Source: Enterocloster lavalensis (GTDB taxonomy: Bacteria > Bacillota > Clostridia > Lachnospirales > Lachnospiraceae). Taken from it: a stretch of 64,000 nucleotides of DNA. Location: contig NZ_CABJCG010000012.1 in NCBI RefSeq assembly GCF_902364025.1, positions 1 through 64,000 on the forward strand, read 5' to 3'. Shown one piece after another: positions 26,497 to 34,838 of this stretch. Numbering within the stretch: the stretch's first letter is position 1; every line of letters starts with the position of its first letter. A program made the translations under genes and the position numbers. Under the pieces are notes generated by a model, which worked only from the letters and a program-made list of their open reading frames with translations, had not been told where the DNA came from and made no database searches.

Positions 26497-26610
26497 TTAC
26501 GGGTTACTGTTCACTCCGTGCCCAGTAACGCGCTACGCGATGCACAGAAACGGCAAAAAACGCCGTTTCGCGCCGCAACCCTCGGGTTTTCTGTGAACAG
26601 CAACCCTTAC
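26497..26610. mobile_element. MITE-like element with terminal inverted repeats
   Basis: A 106-base element (26501-26606) ends in 14-base inverted repeats, GGGTTACTGTTCAC and GTGAACAGCAACCC (one mismatch). Both outer edges carry the same four bases, TTAC (26497-26500 and 26607-26610), like a target duplication. Inside is a hairpin GAAACGGC/GCCGTTTC (26547-26569). There is no coding capacity. Confidence 0.6.
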
Positions 26611-26704
26611 GGCACTGAAACCGCAGACAGCGGATTCAGTGCTGTATTTTTTTCCGGGCTTCTGGTATACTTAAGGAAATGCGAAATGAAACGGAGGAAC
26701 TTTC

Positions 26705-27286
26705 ATGGGATTTTTAGACCGGTTCCGCAAGCTGGAGAAAGCGGAGTCTCAGAAACCGGCCGGGGGCGGGGAGGCCCGGTACCGCCAGCCGATTCTGGAA
26801 ATCGCCCGCCTGATCTCCGACGGCGACCAGGAGGTCATGGGCGAGGCCGCGGAATGTGTTTCCGACCCCAAACGATATTTTGAAGTTCACATTGACCGGT
26901 ATGAGGAGCGCGGAATCGAGGACTCGGACGACTTGGAGCTGATCCAGTGGCTGGGGCTGGTGGATATTCTGGAGAGCCGCGGCTGGGTGTGCGAGCGCGA
27001 TTGGAAGGATGAGCTGGGGGATTTCCTGCATTTTATGGGGAAGCTGGCCGGAATGGCCGCCAACCGGCTTTCCCTGGAACGGGAGTGGTTTGACGAGGAT
27101 GGGGATATCCCCCAGTGGTGCCGCATCCTCGACGGGAAATGGAGCGCCCGGGAAATCTGCGCCGCCGCCCTGGACCTTGAAAGCGACTGTTACGTCCTGT
27201 TCCCCTGCAAGAAATCCGACCTGGAAGAGCTGCGGCGCTTGGCCGGAGCGATCCACCGCCGAATTGACCTGGCCGCGCGGATGTAA
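26705..27286 (+). CDS. Hypothetical protein (DUF6630-like)
   Basis: A 193-residue acidic cytoplasmic protein rich in Asp, Glu and Trp (EERGIEDSDDLELIQWLGLVDILESRGWVCERDWKDELGDFLHFM). It has no signal peptide or membrane segment. It resembles, from memory, a small family of unknown function (DUF6630). ATG 26705 follows ACGGAGGA. It is separated from the Hsp70 operon by the MITE-like element and shares no clear pathway with the following genes. Confidence 0.6.
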   Translation: MGFLDRFRKLEKAESQKPAGGGEARYRQPILEIARLISDGDQEVMGEAAECVSDPKRYFEVHIDRYEERGIEDSDDLELIQWLGLVDILESRGWVCERDWKDELGDFLHFMGKLAGMAANRLSLEREWFDEDGDIPQWCRILDGKWSAREICAAALDLESDCYVLFPCKKSDLEELRRLAGAIHRRIDLAARM

Positions 27287-27359
27287 CCCCCGACCCCGGC
27301 AGGCTCAGGCCCAAAGCGGGCAGCGCCTGCCCATCACAGAAGAATTGGAGGAATGACTT

Positions 27360-27677
27360 ATGTGGCATTATACAAAATGTACGGCAGCCGACCGGGACAG
27401 ACGCCTGGGCGAACTGTCCGAGGCGTTTGAGCGGGAGACGGACTGCCTGAAGTATTTATCCGAAATCCAAAGCCATATCAACAGCACCCAGACCACGGCC
27501 GTTCTGCTTCAGGATCTGGAGGCCAACATGCTGATCGAGATGGACTATGTGCCGGTGAACAACTACGTTTTCCATGTGATCGCCATCGAAGAAAACGGCA
27601 TCAAAAACAACGGTCTGCCCTGCCAGACCATCGAACAGGCGGTGGAACAGTTTGTCATGCAGCTGCGTGCCAAATGA
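27360..27677 (+). CDS. Hypothetical protein, 105 aa
   Basis: A short cytoplasmic protein with no recognised family (MWHYTKCTAADRDRRLGEL ... INSTQTTAVLLQDLEANMLIEMDYVPVNNYVFHVIAI). A strong GGAGGA site precedes the ATG, and the stop codon is followed closely by the HD-domain gene, so it is probably expressed. Function unknown. Confidence 0.6.
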   Translation: MWHYTKCTAADRDRRLGELSEAFERETDCLKYLSEIQSHINSTQTTAVLLQDLEANMLIEMDYVPVNNYVFHVIAIEENGIKNNGLPCQTIEQAVEQFVMQLRAK

Positions 27678-27697
27678 AACAGAACAGGGAGAATGAA

Positions 27698-28279
27698 ATG
27701 GACACACTGGAAAAACAGATTGCATTTATCCGTCAGGCTGAGCGGCTGAAATCCGTCACCCGGGAGGCCTGGACCTCGGACGGGCGGCGGGAAAGCACGG
27801 CCGAGCACTCCTGGCGGCTGGCGCTGCTTGTGGGACTTCTGGCCCCGTCCTTCCACGTGGATGTGGAAAAGGCGCTGATGATGTGTCTGGTCCACGACCT
27901 GGGCGAGCTCTACATCGGCGACATTTCCGCCGCTACCCGCCCGGACGAGACTCAAAAACATATGGACGAGGAGCGGGATGTGCGGCGCGTTCTCTCGCTG
28001 CTGCCGGACGGCCAGAGGGACGATCTTCTGGCGCTGTGGCAGGAATACAACGGCAACGCCACAGCGGAGGCGCGGCTGGTCAAGGCGCTGGACAAGGCGG
28101 AGACCATTTTGCAGCACAATCAGGGGAAGAATCCGCCGGATTTCGATTACGGCTTCAATTTGGAATATGGAAAATCTTACTTTTCCTTCCACCCGCTGCT
28201 AAAGGAGCTGCGAAGTATCCTGGATGCGCAAACCGCCGCCCGGATCCGCGAAGGGGAGTCTCCGGAGGACGAAATGTAA
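27698..28279 (+). CDS. HD-domain hydrolase (YfbR/5'-deoxynucleotidase-like)
   Basis: A 193-residue metal-dependent phosphohydrolase of the HD superfamily. The motif series ESTAEHSWRLALL, CLVHDLGELYIGD and the later DKAETILQHN give the H...HD...D ligands of YfbR-like nucleoside 5'-monophosphatases. The substrate is inferred from family resemblance only. ATG 27698 is chosen because AGGGAG precedes it; an in-frame ATG at 27674 overlaps the preceding stop without a ribosome site. Confidence 0.8.
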   Translation: MDTLEKQIAFIRQAERLKSVTREAWTSDGRRESTAEHSWRLALLVGLLAPSFHVDVEKALMMCLVHDLGELYIGDISAATRPDETQKHMDEERDVRRVLSLLPDGQRDDLLALWQEYNGNATAEARLVKALDKAETILQHNQGKNPPDFDYGFNLEYGKSYFSFHPLLKELRSILDAQTAARIREGESPEDEM

Positions 28280-28280
28280 A

Positions 28281-28306
28281 ACAGCAGGGCCTTTCGGTCC
28301 TGCTGT
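28281..28306. terminator. Terminator between HD gene and hemerythrin gene
   Basis: ACAGCAGGG (28281-28289) pairs with TCCTGCTGT (28298-28306). On the minus strand TTTTACATT follows, so it best serves the hemerythrin transcript; the plus-strand T-run is weak. Confidence 0.65.
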
Positions 28307-28328
28307 CTGCGTTTGGGGAGAGCGTCCG

Positions 28329-28751
28329 TCACAGACGGTCTCCGTTGTCTCTCATAAATTTGTACTCCGCCACTGACCGGTCAAAGGTCTTTATGTGGTA
28401 GTAAAGCCATTCGGTCACGTTCTTATTGACCTGCTCCACAAATTCCGGCGTGGGGCCTTCCTGGTCCTCCAGCATTCCGTGAAGCTCCTCCACGGTCTTG
28501 CGCAGCTCCTCGTGCTTTGCCTTGTGCTCTGCGATGCCCGGATAGCCGATCTTCTCCTGGAGTTTTTCCTCTTCCCCAAAGTGGAATTCCGTGTAATCCG
28601 CCAGATAGTTCAACATCTGCACCGCAGCTCTCAGGTTCGCGTTCTCCTCACAGCTTCTCAAAAGATCGTTGATCTTGCCGATCAGCTCCCTGTGCTGGGA
28701 ATCGATCATCTCATCTCCCGTCACCAATGTATCATCAAATTCTGCGTACAT
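28329..28751 (-). CDS. Bacteriohemerythrin
   Basis: A 140-residue four-helix di-iron O2-binding protein. The metal ligand series is complete: His in DSQHREL, HFGEEEKL (His, Glu), EHKAKHEEL (two His) and YYHIKTFDRS (His, Asp). In anaerobes such proteins store or sense oxygen; being a lone domain it may deliver or scavenge O2. The start MYAEFDDTL at 28751 has GGAGG seven bases upstream; an ATG two codons earlier is too close to it. Single-gene transcript. Confidence 0.92.
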   Translation of the reverse strand: MYAEFDDTLVTGDEMIDSQHRELIGKINDLLRSCEENANLRAAVQMLNYLADYTEFHFGEEEKLQEKIGYPGIAEHKAKHEELRKTVEELHGMLEDQEGPTPEFVEQVNKNVTEWLYYHIKTFDRSVAEYKFMRDNGDRL

Positions 28752-28936
28752 CTGCATACCTCCTCGAATTTTCTAATGTTGGTCCATTTCACCGTGCCTC
28801 CGGCCGTCTGGCGGGTGGCAGGCAATACCTGTTTTGTTTTCTTATTGTATCATAATACGGTTGCTTTTACTATGGCATTTGCAACAGTTTCCAAATTTTT
28901 AAGATTCCCCAATCTAGGGTGTGTTTGCAGGTCATA

Positions 28937-30283
28937 TCACCGTTTTTCCGCCTCCCCGCTCCGCCTGCGCATAAACCACACGTAGTAGGGAACCTCCAGG
29001 AGCAGCATCATGCTCCACCCCACCGCGCAGGCCCAGGCCGCGCCCTGCATCCCCATCCGCGGCGTCAAAAGGTACACGAAAATCACCCGGATGCTGGTCT
29101 GCGTGAAGGTGCCGAGCAGGGTGATGCTCATATTTCCCATCCCCCGGAAAAATCCCTGGATTCCGTTGGTGAAGGCCGGAAACAGGTAGAAAAATGCCAT
29201 CAGTGCCAGATAGTTGCTGCCCAGGGCCACAATCGCCTCGTTGCCCTCGGTGACGAACAGGCGCATCACCGGCTCCCGCACCAGCGTGATCACCGTGAAA
29301 ATGAACCCCCAATAGCATGCCTCCAGGAGCAGTCCGCAGGCGAAGCCTTTCAGAATGCGGCCTGTTTTCTTCGCGCCCCGGTTCTGGGCCACAAAGGTGG
29401 TGATGCCGTGGGAGATGCTCTGCTCCGGCGTAAACGCGTAGTCGTCCACCCGGTTTACGGCGTTGAAGGCGGCGATCATATCCACGCCCAGGGGATTGAT
29501 GGCTCCCTAGATCAACAGCTTACCGATGGGCTGGCAGGACTGCTGCAGCGCGGTCACGCTGCCGTAGCGCAGAGTCTGGCGCAGCAGACCGGCGTCCATA
29601 CGGAATTCCCCCCAACGCAGCTGCAGCATGGGAATCTTCCGGTAAACATAACCGATGCACAGAAGGGCCGAGGCCGCCTCGGCGATCACCGTGGTGGTGG
29701 CGGAGCAGACGATGCCAAAGCCCAGCCAGCCGATGAAAATCAGGTCCAGCACCGCGTTTAATACTGCGGAAAACGCCAGAAATTTTAAAGGCGTCCGGGA
29801 GTCCCCCACGCTCTTTAACGCCGAGGACACCGCGTTATAGAAATAGGTGAAGGGCGCGCCCAGAAAAATGATCCGCAGGTAGGTGGACGCCATGTCCAGC
29901 AGTTCCTCCGGCACGTTCAGCGCGGCCAGCAGGGGCTTTGCCAGCAGCACGCCCAGGACGGCCACGGCCAGGGAGAAATAGCAGCCGAAGATCACCGTGG
30001 TGGATATCTCCCGCTTCAGCTTCCCGTACTCTCCCGCCCCGAAAAACTCGCTCATCAGCACAGATGCGCCCATACAGATACCGGAAATCCCCAGGATCAC
30101 GATGCTCATCACCGGGTTGGCGGTTCCCTCCGCCGCCAGGGCCTCCTTGCCGATAAAGCGGCCGGCAATGATGGAGTCCACCACATTGTAGGTGAGCTGA
30201 AACAGGTTCCCCGCAATCAGGGGCAGGGAATAGTTGATTAAATGCCGGGGGATACTCCCCTCCGTCATGTTTACGGCTGCCAT
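28937..30283 (-). pseudogene. MATE-family efflux gene interrupted by an amber codon
   Basis: Two frames in the same phase (30283-29507 and 29506-28937) together give a normal 448-residue MATE protein. They are separated only by one TAG at 29509-29507 (context GKLLI-stop-GAINPLGVDMIAAFNAVNRVD). A single C-to-T change from CAG (Gln) would explain it. No frameshift or deletion is seen, so the loss is recent, or there is read-through, or a sequencing error. A promoter and a palindromic operator lie upstream. Confidence 0.85.
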
Positions 30284-30368
30284 TGTCTGCATTCTCCTCG
30301 CCGCGCACCAAACGGTATCCCAGGCTGCCATTTGGTGCGCGGCGGGCAGGCTGGGCGGAGGCCGTTTG

Positions 30369-30382
30369 TGTAAGCGCTTACA
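30369..30382. promoter_or_regulatory. Palindromic operator, catabolite-response (cre) type
   Basis: TGTAAGCGCTTACA is a perfect 14-base palindrome matching the CcpA/LacI-family consensus TGWAARCGYTWNCA. It lies 15 bases downstream of the -10 box of the promoter facing the MATE pseudogene, a repressing position. Confidence 0.7.
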
Positions 30383-30396
30383 ACACTTTTTACTCC

Positions 30397-30425
30397 ATTA
30401 TAGTTCGGGAAGAAGGAAAGCGCAA
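30397..30425 (-). promoter_or_regulatory. Promoter of the interrupted MATE gene
   Basis: Minus-strand TTGCGC (30425-30420), a 17-base spacer and TATAAT (30402-30397), about 115 bases before the start codon. Confidence 0.5.
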
Positions 30426-30521
30426 GCGGTTTTTAACGGGGGCGGCTGAGCGGTTCCGCAACCGGGGACGCGGCGGTTTTACACAACAGGCCCTCCCGGA
30501 CGCGGCCCTTCTCTCTTTGCC

Positions 30522-31262
30522 CTACACCTCCCCCGACACCAGATGGACCTCAAACAATTCCACCGGGATATAGTGTTTGCTGCTCACCAGAATCTGCCGC
30601 TCACGGCCGTAGATTGTCTCCTGGACCAGAATAAAGGCGGAATCGTGGGACAACACGTATTTCACGGCGGTAAAATTCCCTGTGGTGGTGTAGGTCAGGG
30701 CGCAGGCGCTGCCGTATTCCCCGCTGTAGACCGCTGTCTCCAGAAACGTTTTTAATTCCTGCTCCCGGTTTAAGTCCAGCCCCTGCCCGGCAATCACCTC
30801 GATGGGAATAAAGCTCAGCGAGTAGGCGGACACCGTGTCCCCCTGGCGGTACCAGCGGTCCGCGATCACCACGGCCGCGGACTTCTGCCCCAGGCTCTGG
30901 GTGATGGCCTCCGTGGGCGGCTCGATGCGAAATTCCAGCTCCACCTCCCCGAAGGGCTGCGCACAGCAGCTGTAGATCGGATGGCGCGCCTTCCCCGTCT
31001 CAAAGGGCGGCGTGCAGCTGGAGGGCGCGCAGATAAAATTCCCCTTGCCTCGGATATTTTTGACCAGATGATCCTCCTGGAGTAAAGCCAGGGCCCGCCG
31101 CAGCGTCATACGACTCACCGACAGCTGCCCGGCTAACACCGGCTCCGAGGGCAGCTGGCTTCCGGCGGGAAACACTCCCTCCTGAATCAGCCTGTATAAT
31201 TGATCGTAAACCCGCACATGCTTCAACCGTGTCTCCTTTTTCCTGTTCGCCTCGTACGCCAT
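30522..31262 (-). CDS. GntR-family regulator with UTRA domain
   Basis: A 246-residue HutC-type regulator: winged helix at residues 15-80 (VYDQLYRLIQEGVFPAGSQLPSE ... SVSRMTLRRALALLQEDHLV) and UTRA ligand domain to the end. It is divergent from the uridine phosphorylase-cytidine deaminase operon and shares a 400-base control region with it, so it probably regulates nucleoside salvage. ATG 31262 has AGGAGG seven bases upstream; a GTG two codons earlier is too close. Confidence 0.88.
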   Translation of the reverse strand: MAYEANRKKETRLKHVRVYDQLYRLIQEGVFPAGSQLPSEPVLAGQLSVSRMTLRRALALLQEDHLVKNIRGKGNFICAPSSCTPPFETGKARHPIYSCCAQPFGEVELEFRIEPPTEAITQSLGQKSAAVVIADRWYRQGDTVSAYSLSFIPIEVIAGQGLDLNREQELKTFLETAVYSGEYGSACALTYTTTGNFTAVKYVLSHDSAFILVQETIYGRERQILVSSKHYIPVELFEVHLVSGEV

Positions 31263-31503
31263 ATTCACTCCTCCTCATACCTACGTCTAAGTTTATACAA
31301 CCTGCGGGATAAATACAAGTGTTTTAGGGCAAAAAAAAGACAGGAACTGTGTATTTTTTAGACTTGTCTTTCAAATTATTCTCAACTTGTATAATTTTAT
31401 GCCGCGTTATCCGGCAGTTTCAGCCGTTTATTCTGGTGTCTCATCGCCTATATTTCAATATTTTGCACAAATATCCCGGTAAAATACTGTGTAGATTTCC
31501 TAA

Positions 31504-31532
31504 TTGATTTTAGACAAGCTCAATGTTACCAT
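31504..31532 (+). promoter_or_regulatory. Possible promoter of the udp-cdd operon
   Basis: TTGATT (31504-31509), a 17-base spacer and TACCAT (31527-31532). The boxes are moderate; one AGACAAG element lies in the spacer. Confidence 0.4.
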
Positions 31533-31548
31533 ACAAGATAAGAGCAAG

Positions 31549-31583
31549 TGTGCGCAGGCTGCGCCAGCGGCCCGCTGCATTTA
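31549..31583 (-). repeat. Dispersed intergenic repeat, copy D
   Basis: Read on the minus strand it contains GGGCCGCTGGCGCAGCCTG, identical to the core of copies B and C over 18 bases. It follows, on that strand, the imperfect hairpin at 31624-31593 (CGGCCCGCCC/GGGCGGCCG) and ATTTTGTTT. Confidence 0.6.
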
Positions 31584-31676
31584 AACAAAATGCGGCCGCC
31601 CGCGCGATTTGCCGGGGCGGGCCGGAAACTACAATTACAGTGATTCAACCATTTAAACCAAAAAGGAGAGACAGCC

Positions 31677-32459
31677 ATGCAGAATTATTCGGGAGATATC
31701 GGATTACAGTATCATTTGCAGATCAGACAGGGAGACGTGGGCCGCTATGTGATCATGCCGGGCGACCCCAAGCGCTGCGCCAAAATCGCCGCCTACTTTG
31801 ACGACGCCAGGCTGGTGGCGGACAGCCGGGAGTATATGACCTACACCGGATATCTGGACGGCGTAAAGGTCAGCGTGACCTCCACAGGCATCGGCGGTCC
31901 CTCCGCCTCCATCGCCATGGAGGAGCTGGTCCGCTGCGGCGCGGACACCTTTCTGCGCATCGGCACCTGCGGCGGCATGGACATGGAAGTGAAGGGCGGC
32001 GACGTTGTGATCGCCACCGGAGCCATCCGTATGGAGGGCACCAGCAAGGAGTACGCGCCCATCGAATTTCCGGCGGTAGCGGATCTGGAAGTGACCAACG
32101 CCCTGATCCAGGCGGCCAAAAAGAACGGCTATTCCTGGCACGCCGGAGTTGTCCAGTGCAAGGACGCATTTTACGGACAGCACGAACCGGAGACAAAGCC
32201 GGTGAGCTATGAGCTGATGAACAAGTGGGAGGCGTGGCTGCGGCTCGGCTGCAAAGCGTCGGAGATGGAGTCCGCCGCCCTGTTCATCGTGGCCTCCTAC
32301 CTGCGCGTCCGCGCCGGTTCCACCTTCCTGGTGGTGGGCAACCAGGAGCGCGACAAGGCCGGTCTGGAGAACCCCATTGTGCACGACACGGAATCCGCAA
32401 TCAAAACAGCGGTGGAAGCGGTCCGGATTTTGATCAGACAGGACGGTGAACAGGTATGA
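31677..32459 (+). CDS. udp: Uridine phosphorylase-type nucleoside phosphorylase
   Basis: A 260-residue nucleoside phosphorylase (PNP/UDP family I). Motifs: [12 protein letters not shown] (phosphate binding), [23 protein letters not shown] and [11 protein letters not shown]. These follow E. coli Udp closely, so phosphorolysis of uridine (possibly deoxyuridine) to uracil and ribose-1-phosphate is likely. AAGGAGAG precedes the ATG. It overlaps cdd by four bases (ATGA); together they degrade cytidine through uridine. Confidence 0.88.
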   Translation: MQNYSGDIGLQYHLQIRQGDVGRYVIMPGDPKRCAKIAAYFDDARLVADSREYMTYTGYLDGVKVSVTSTGIGGPSASIAMEELVRCGADTFLRIGTCGGMDMEVKGGDVVIATGAIRMEGTSKEYAPIEFPAVADLEVTNALIQAAKKNGYSWHAGVVQCKDAFYGQHEPETKPVSYELMNKWEAWLRLGCKASEMESAALFIVASYLRVRAGSTFLVVGNQERDKAGLENPIVHDTESAIKTAVEAVRILIRQDGEQV

Positions 32460-32881
32460 CCGGGCGCGATAAAGAACTTTTAGTGGAAAAAGCCCTGGAA
32501 GCCCGCAGATTTTCATACGTCCCCTACTCCGATTTCCGGGTCGGGGCCGCCCTGCTGGCAAAGGACGGCCGGATCATCACCGGCTGCAACATCGAAAACG
32601 CTTCCTACACCCCCACCAACTGCGCGGAGCGGACCGCCGTGTTTAAGGCCGTTTCCGAGGGCATTCTGGATTTTGAGGCCATCGCCATCGCAGGCGGCCC
32701 CGGTTTAGAGCCGCCCAGGGACTTTGCGCCTCCCTGCGGCGTCTGCCGCCAGGTATTGGTGGAATTCTGCGATCCCGACCGCTTCCTCGTCCTGCTGTGC
32801 AAGGGGGATAAGACCTGGAAGGAGTTTACGCTGGCAGAGCTGCTGCCGTTGGGATTCTCTGGGAAGAACCTGGAGAGATGA
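32456..32881 (+). CDS. cdd: Cytidine deaminase
   Basis: A 141-residue tetrameric-type cytidine deaminase. The zinc site is [11 protein letters not shown] (Cys and catalytic Glu) with [10 protein letters not shown] (two Cys), and [10 protein letters not shown] binds the substrate ribose. It converts cytidine or deoxycytidine to the uridine form, feeding the coupled phosphorylase. Confidence 0.95.
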   Translation: MTGRDKELLVEKALEARRFSYVPYSDFRVGAALLAKDGRIITGCNIENASYTPTNCAERTAVFKAVSEGILDFEAIAIAGGPGLEPPRDFAPPCGVCRQVLVEFCDPDRFLVLLCKGDKTWKEFTLAELLPLGFSGKNLER

Positions 32882-32889
32882 CGGAAGCG

Positions 32890-32920
32890 GCCGCAGGCTG
32901 CGCCAACGGCCCGCCGCCTC
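32890..32920 (-). repeat. Dispersed intergenic repeat, copy E
   Basis: Minus-strand core GGGCCGTTGGCGCAGCCTG followed by CGGCCGC. It sits right after the cdd stop and, on the minus strand, immediately after the terminator stem at 32969-32924. Confidence 0.6.
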
Positions 32921-32923
32921 CAA

Positions 32924-32969
32924 AAAGAGAGCCGCGAAACGAATTCTCCTTCGCTTCGCGGCTCTCTTT
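32924..32969. terminator. Bidirectional terminator
   Basis: A perfect 15-base stem, AAAGAGAGCCGCGAA (32924-32938) with TTCGCGGCTCTCTTT (32955-32969). It separates the convergent cdd transcript and the long surface-protein operon, whose last stop codon overlaps the stem. Confidence 0.9.
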
Positions 32970-34584
32970 ACGCCCTCTTCCTACCGCTCCCGGGCGATAC
33001 TCCCATCATCAGCAAGGTCATCATAACCGGCGTCACAATGGGAACGCTGATGTTTACCGCCGCCTGGGCTCCGTAGCAGATCACGGCAAATACTATTGCC
33101 ATCACATAAGGCTTTTCTTTGGCATTCCGGATCATTTCCCTGACCGCCAGGACCAGAAGGGACACATAAGCAGCCAGACCCACAGCGCCCATGGTGACCA
33201 GATACTGCAGATATTCGTTATGCGCATTGTCAAATATTTCGCCGTACCGGTTCACCATCTCGTCATAATAACCGTTTATGGTAATGATCCCGTAGGTGTC
33301 CGGCCCCGAGCCGAACAGTTTATGTATCAGGGGAAACTGTCGGAAACTTTCCATACCGATCCTCCAGTTGTACCACCTATGGGTTCCCCAGTCGTCGTTA
33401 ATCCGTAGGTAAGCTGCCAGACCGCCATAGCGTTCCCCGTTCCCCAGGACGTTCACATCGTAAAGAGCAACGGATGCCCCCAACAGAGCAACACCCAGGA
33501 CCAGCGCCCATATCCACCTTCCTCCACCGTATTTTCCCCGAAGAAAACGCTCCGGCAGCAGACGGTGCGGGGTCAGGTACAGGCCCGCACACAGGATCCA
33601 TAACCCTGCCGCTATATACGCAAGGCCGGGAAAACCGGATATGACCTGGAACAGGCCGCTGATTTCCAGCGTACTTCCCGGCCAGGTACGGATTATCCAG
33701 TCAATGAGCCAAAACTCTGAACACAGGACCGCCACCATCAGGCAATAGTCCCTTACTCCCTTCACGGTTTTAAACCCATAGAAGGGAAATATCGCAAGCA
33801 GGGCCAGAAGGGCCAGGTAGGCATTATCGCTTATGCCGGTAATCAGAGCAAACAGTGATATGATAAAGGAAAACAAATACCAGATTTTCCTTACTTTTCC
33901 GCGTTCCAGATAAAACAAAACCGCGGACATTCCCACCACCATCGCGATGTAGGACGTATAAGTATTGATATTTCCAATGGTGGAAGTAAACATGGGATAC
34001 TGAACCGGGTCCATCTGCCGTTTAAAGCCAAGGGGATCCATTTTAAAATATTGCAAAATCCCCATGATGCAGGCCAGCATTCCCGCCCCCAGAAACAGAT
34101 CCAGATACCACTGCCTCAGCTTCAGGTTCCTGCTTATGGCAAAGTAGGTGAAGCCATAGGCTGCAATGAGAATCAGCCCCGAAAACCGTCCCTCGCCTCC
34201 CCAAAGGGCAGCTTCCGCATAATCGGATTGAATAGTTGACAGAATGGCGGCCGACACAAACGCAAGCATTGCCCAATCGGCAGCTTTAAGGCGCGGCCCG
34301 CCTAAGCGTACCGCTCCCCGATTGAGGTACGCCGCCAAAAATGCAATGACCGCATTGACCAGTACAAATACAGCGGCAAATATCAACACCGATTTATAAT
34401 AAAATTCGGTTTTGTAGTTTAATATATCAAAGTAGTAATCCCGGTACACCAAAGGAAACACTGCCAGAATCACCACTGAAAAGCTTCCCGCCATCCCGGA
34501 ATTGATGGCCTGCCACGCAGTATACAGGTTCCGGTCCATGCCGGTCACGGCGCAGTCCGGTATTCCGGTATCCGTTTTTTTCAT
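32968..34584 (-). CDS. O-antigen ligase/polymerase-like membrane protein
   Basis: A 538-residue protein with about 12 hydrophobic helices. The large loop near residue 430 (RWYNWRIGMESFRQFPLIHKLFGSGPDTY) and the following DNAHNEYLQYLVTMGAVGL are the conserved features of the WaaL/Wzy O-antigen ligase-polymerase family. In Gram-positives these act in surface polysaccharide assembly or glycosylation of exported proteins. ATG 34584 follows AAGGAG. As the last gene of the surface operon it may modify the wall proteins encoded upstream; that is inference. Confidence 0.82.
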   Translation of the reverse strand: MKKTDTGIPDCAVTGMDRNLYTAWQAINSGMAGSFSVVILAVFPLVYRDYYFDILNYKTEFYYKSVLIFAAVFVLVNAVIAFLAAYLNRGAVRLGGPRLKAADWAMLAFVSAAILSTIQSDYAEAALWGGEGRFSGLILIAAYGFTYFAISRNLKLRQWYLDLFLGAGMLACIMGILQYFKMDPLGFKRQMDPVQYPMFTSTIGNINTYTSYIAMVVGMSAVLFYLERGKVRKIWYLFSFIISLFALITGISDNAYLALLALLAIFPFYGFKTVKGVRDYCLMVAVLCSEFWLIDWIIRTWPGSTLEISGLFQVISGFPGLAYIAAGLWILCAGLYLTPHRLLPERFLRGKYGGGRWIWALVLGVALLGASVALYDVNVLGNGERYGGLAAYLRINDDWGTHRWYNWRIGMESFRQFPLIHKLFGSGPDTYGIITINGYYDEMVNRYGEIFDNAHNEYLQYLVTMGAVGLAAYVSLLVLAVREMIRNAKEKPYVMAIVFAVICYGAQAAVNISVPIVTPVMMTLLMMGVSPGSGRKRA

Positions 34585-34598
34585 AGTTTCTCCTTTTC

Positions 34599-34838
34599 TT
34601 ACTTCCAAAGAAAATAAATCATAAGAAGAATCAGGATAACTACAGTCGCGCCTATAATCAAGACTCTTTCCCAAAATTCACTATTCCTGTACATCCTTCT
34701 TGCATCCTCAAGATGGGATTCACTGGTTTTGGAAACCATCACGTTCAAAGTCTCCTCCTCCCGTTCCCTGAGCAGGGCCTGACAGATATCACACATAACC
34801 GTTTCTCTCCCCCTCCTCCCTTCACATTGATTACACAT
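34599..34838 (-). CDS. Small zinc-ribbon protein with C-terminal membrane anchor
   Basis: A 79-residue protein. Two CxxC pairs near the start (MCNQC and MCDIC) suggest a zinc ribbon; a charged helix follows, and the last 20 residues form one membrane segment (VLIIGATVVILILLMIYFLW), so it is tail-anchored with the ribbon in the cytoplasm. ATG 34838 has AGGAG seven bases upstream and overlaps the preceding gene by eight bases. No family recognised. Confidence 0.7.
   Translation of the reverse strand: MCNQCEGRRGRETVMCDICQALLREREEETLNVMVSKTSESHLEDARRMYRNSEFWERVLIIGATVVILILLMIYFLWK

Larger units (their letters stand above)
31263..31676. other. Divergent control region between gntR and uridine phosphorylase gene
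   Basis: No gene. AT-rich DNA holds repeated ATACAAGT-like half-sites in both orientations (31313-31320, 31385-31392 reversed, 31531-31538) and two AGACTTGT/AGACAAG elements (31360, 31511). These are candidate GntR operators. The right part carries dispersed-repeat copy D and a GC-rich hairpin (31593-31624). Confidence 0.5.

Noticed and set aside
31593..31624. Hairpin in the udp leader as an attenuator or riboswitch
   Set aside because: The stem is imperfect and lacks a following T-run on the plus strand; on the minus strand it looks like the terminator part that accompanies dispersed-repeat copy D.
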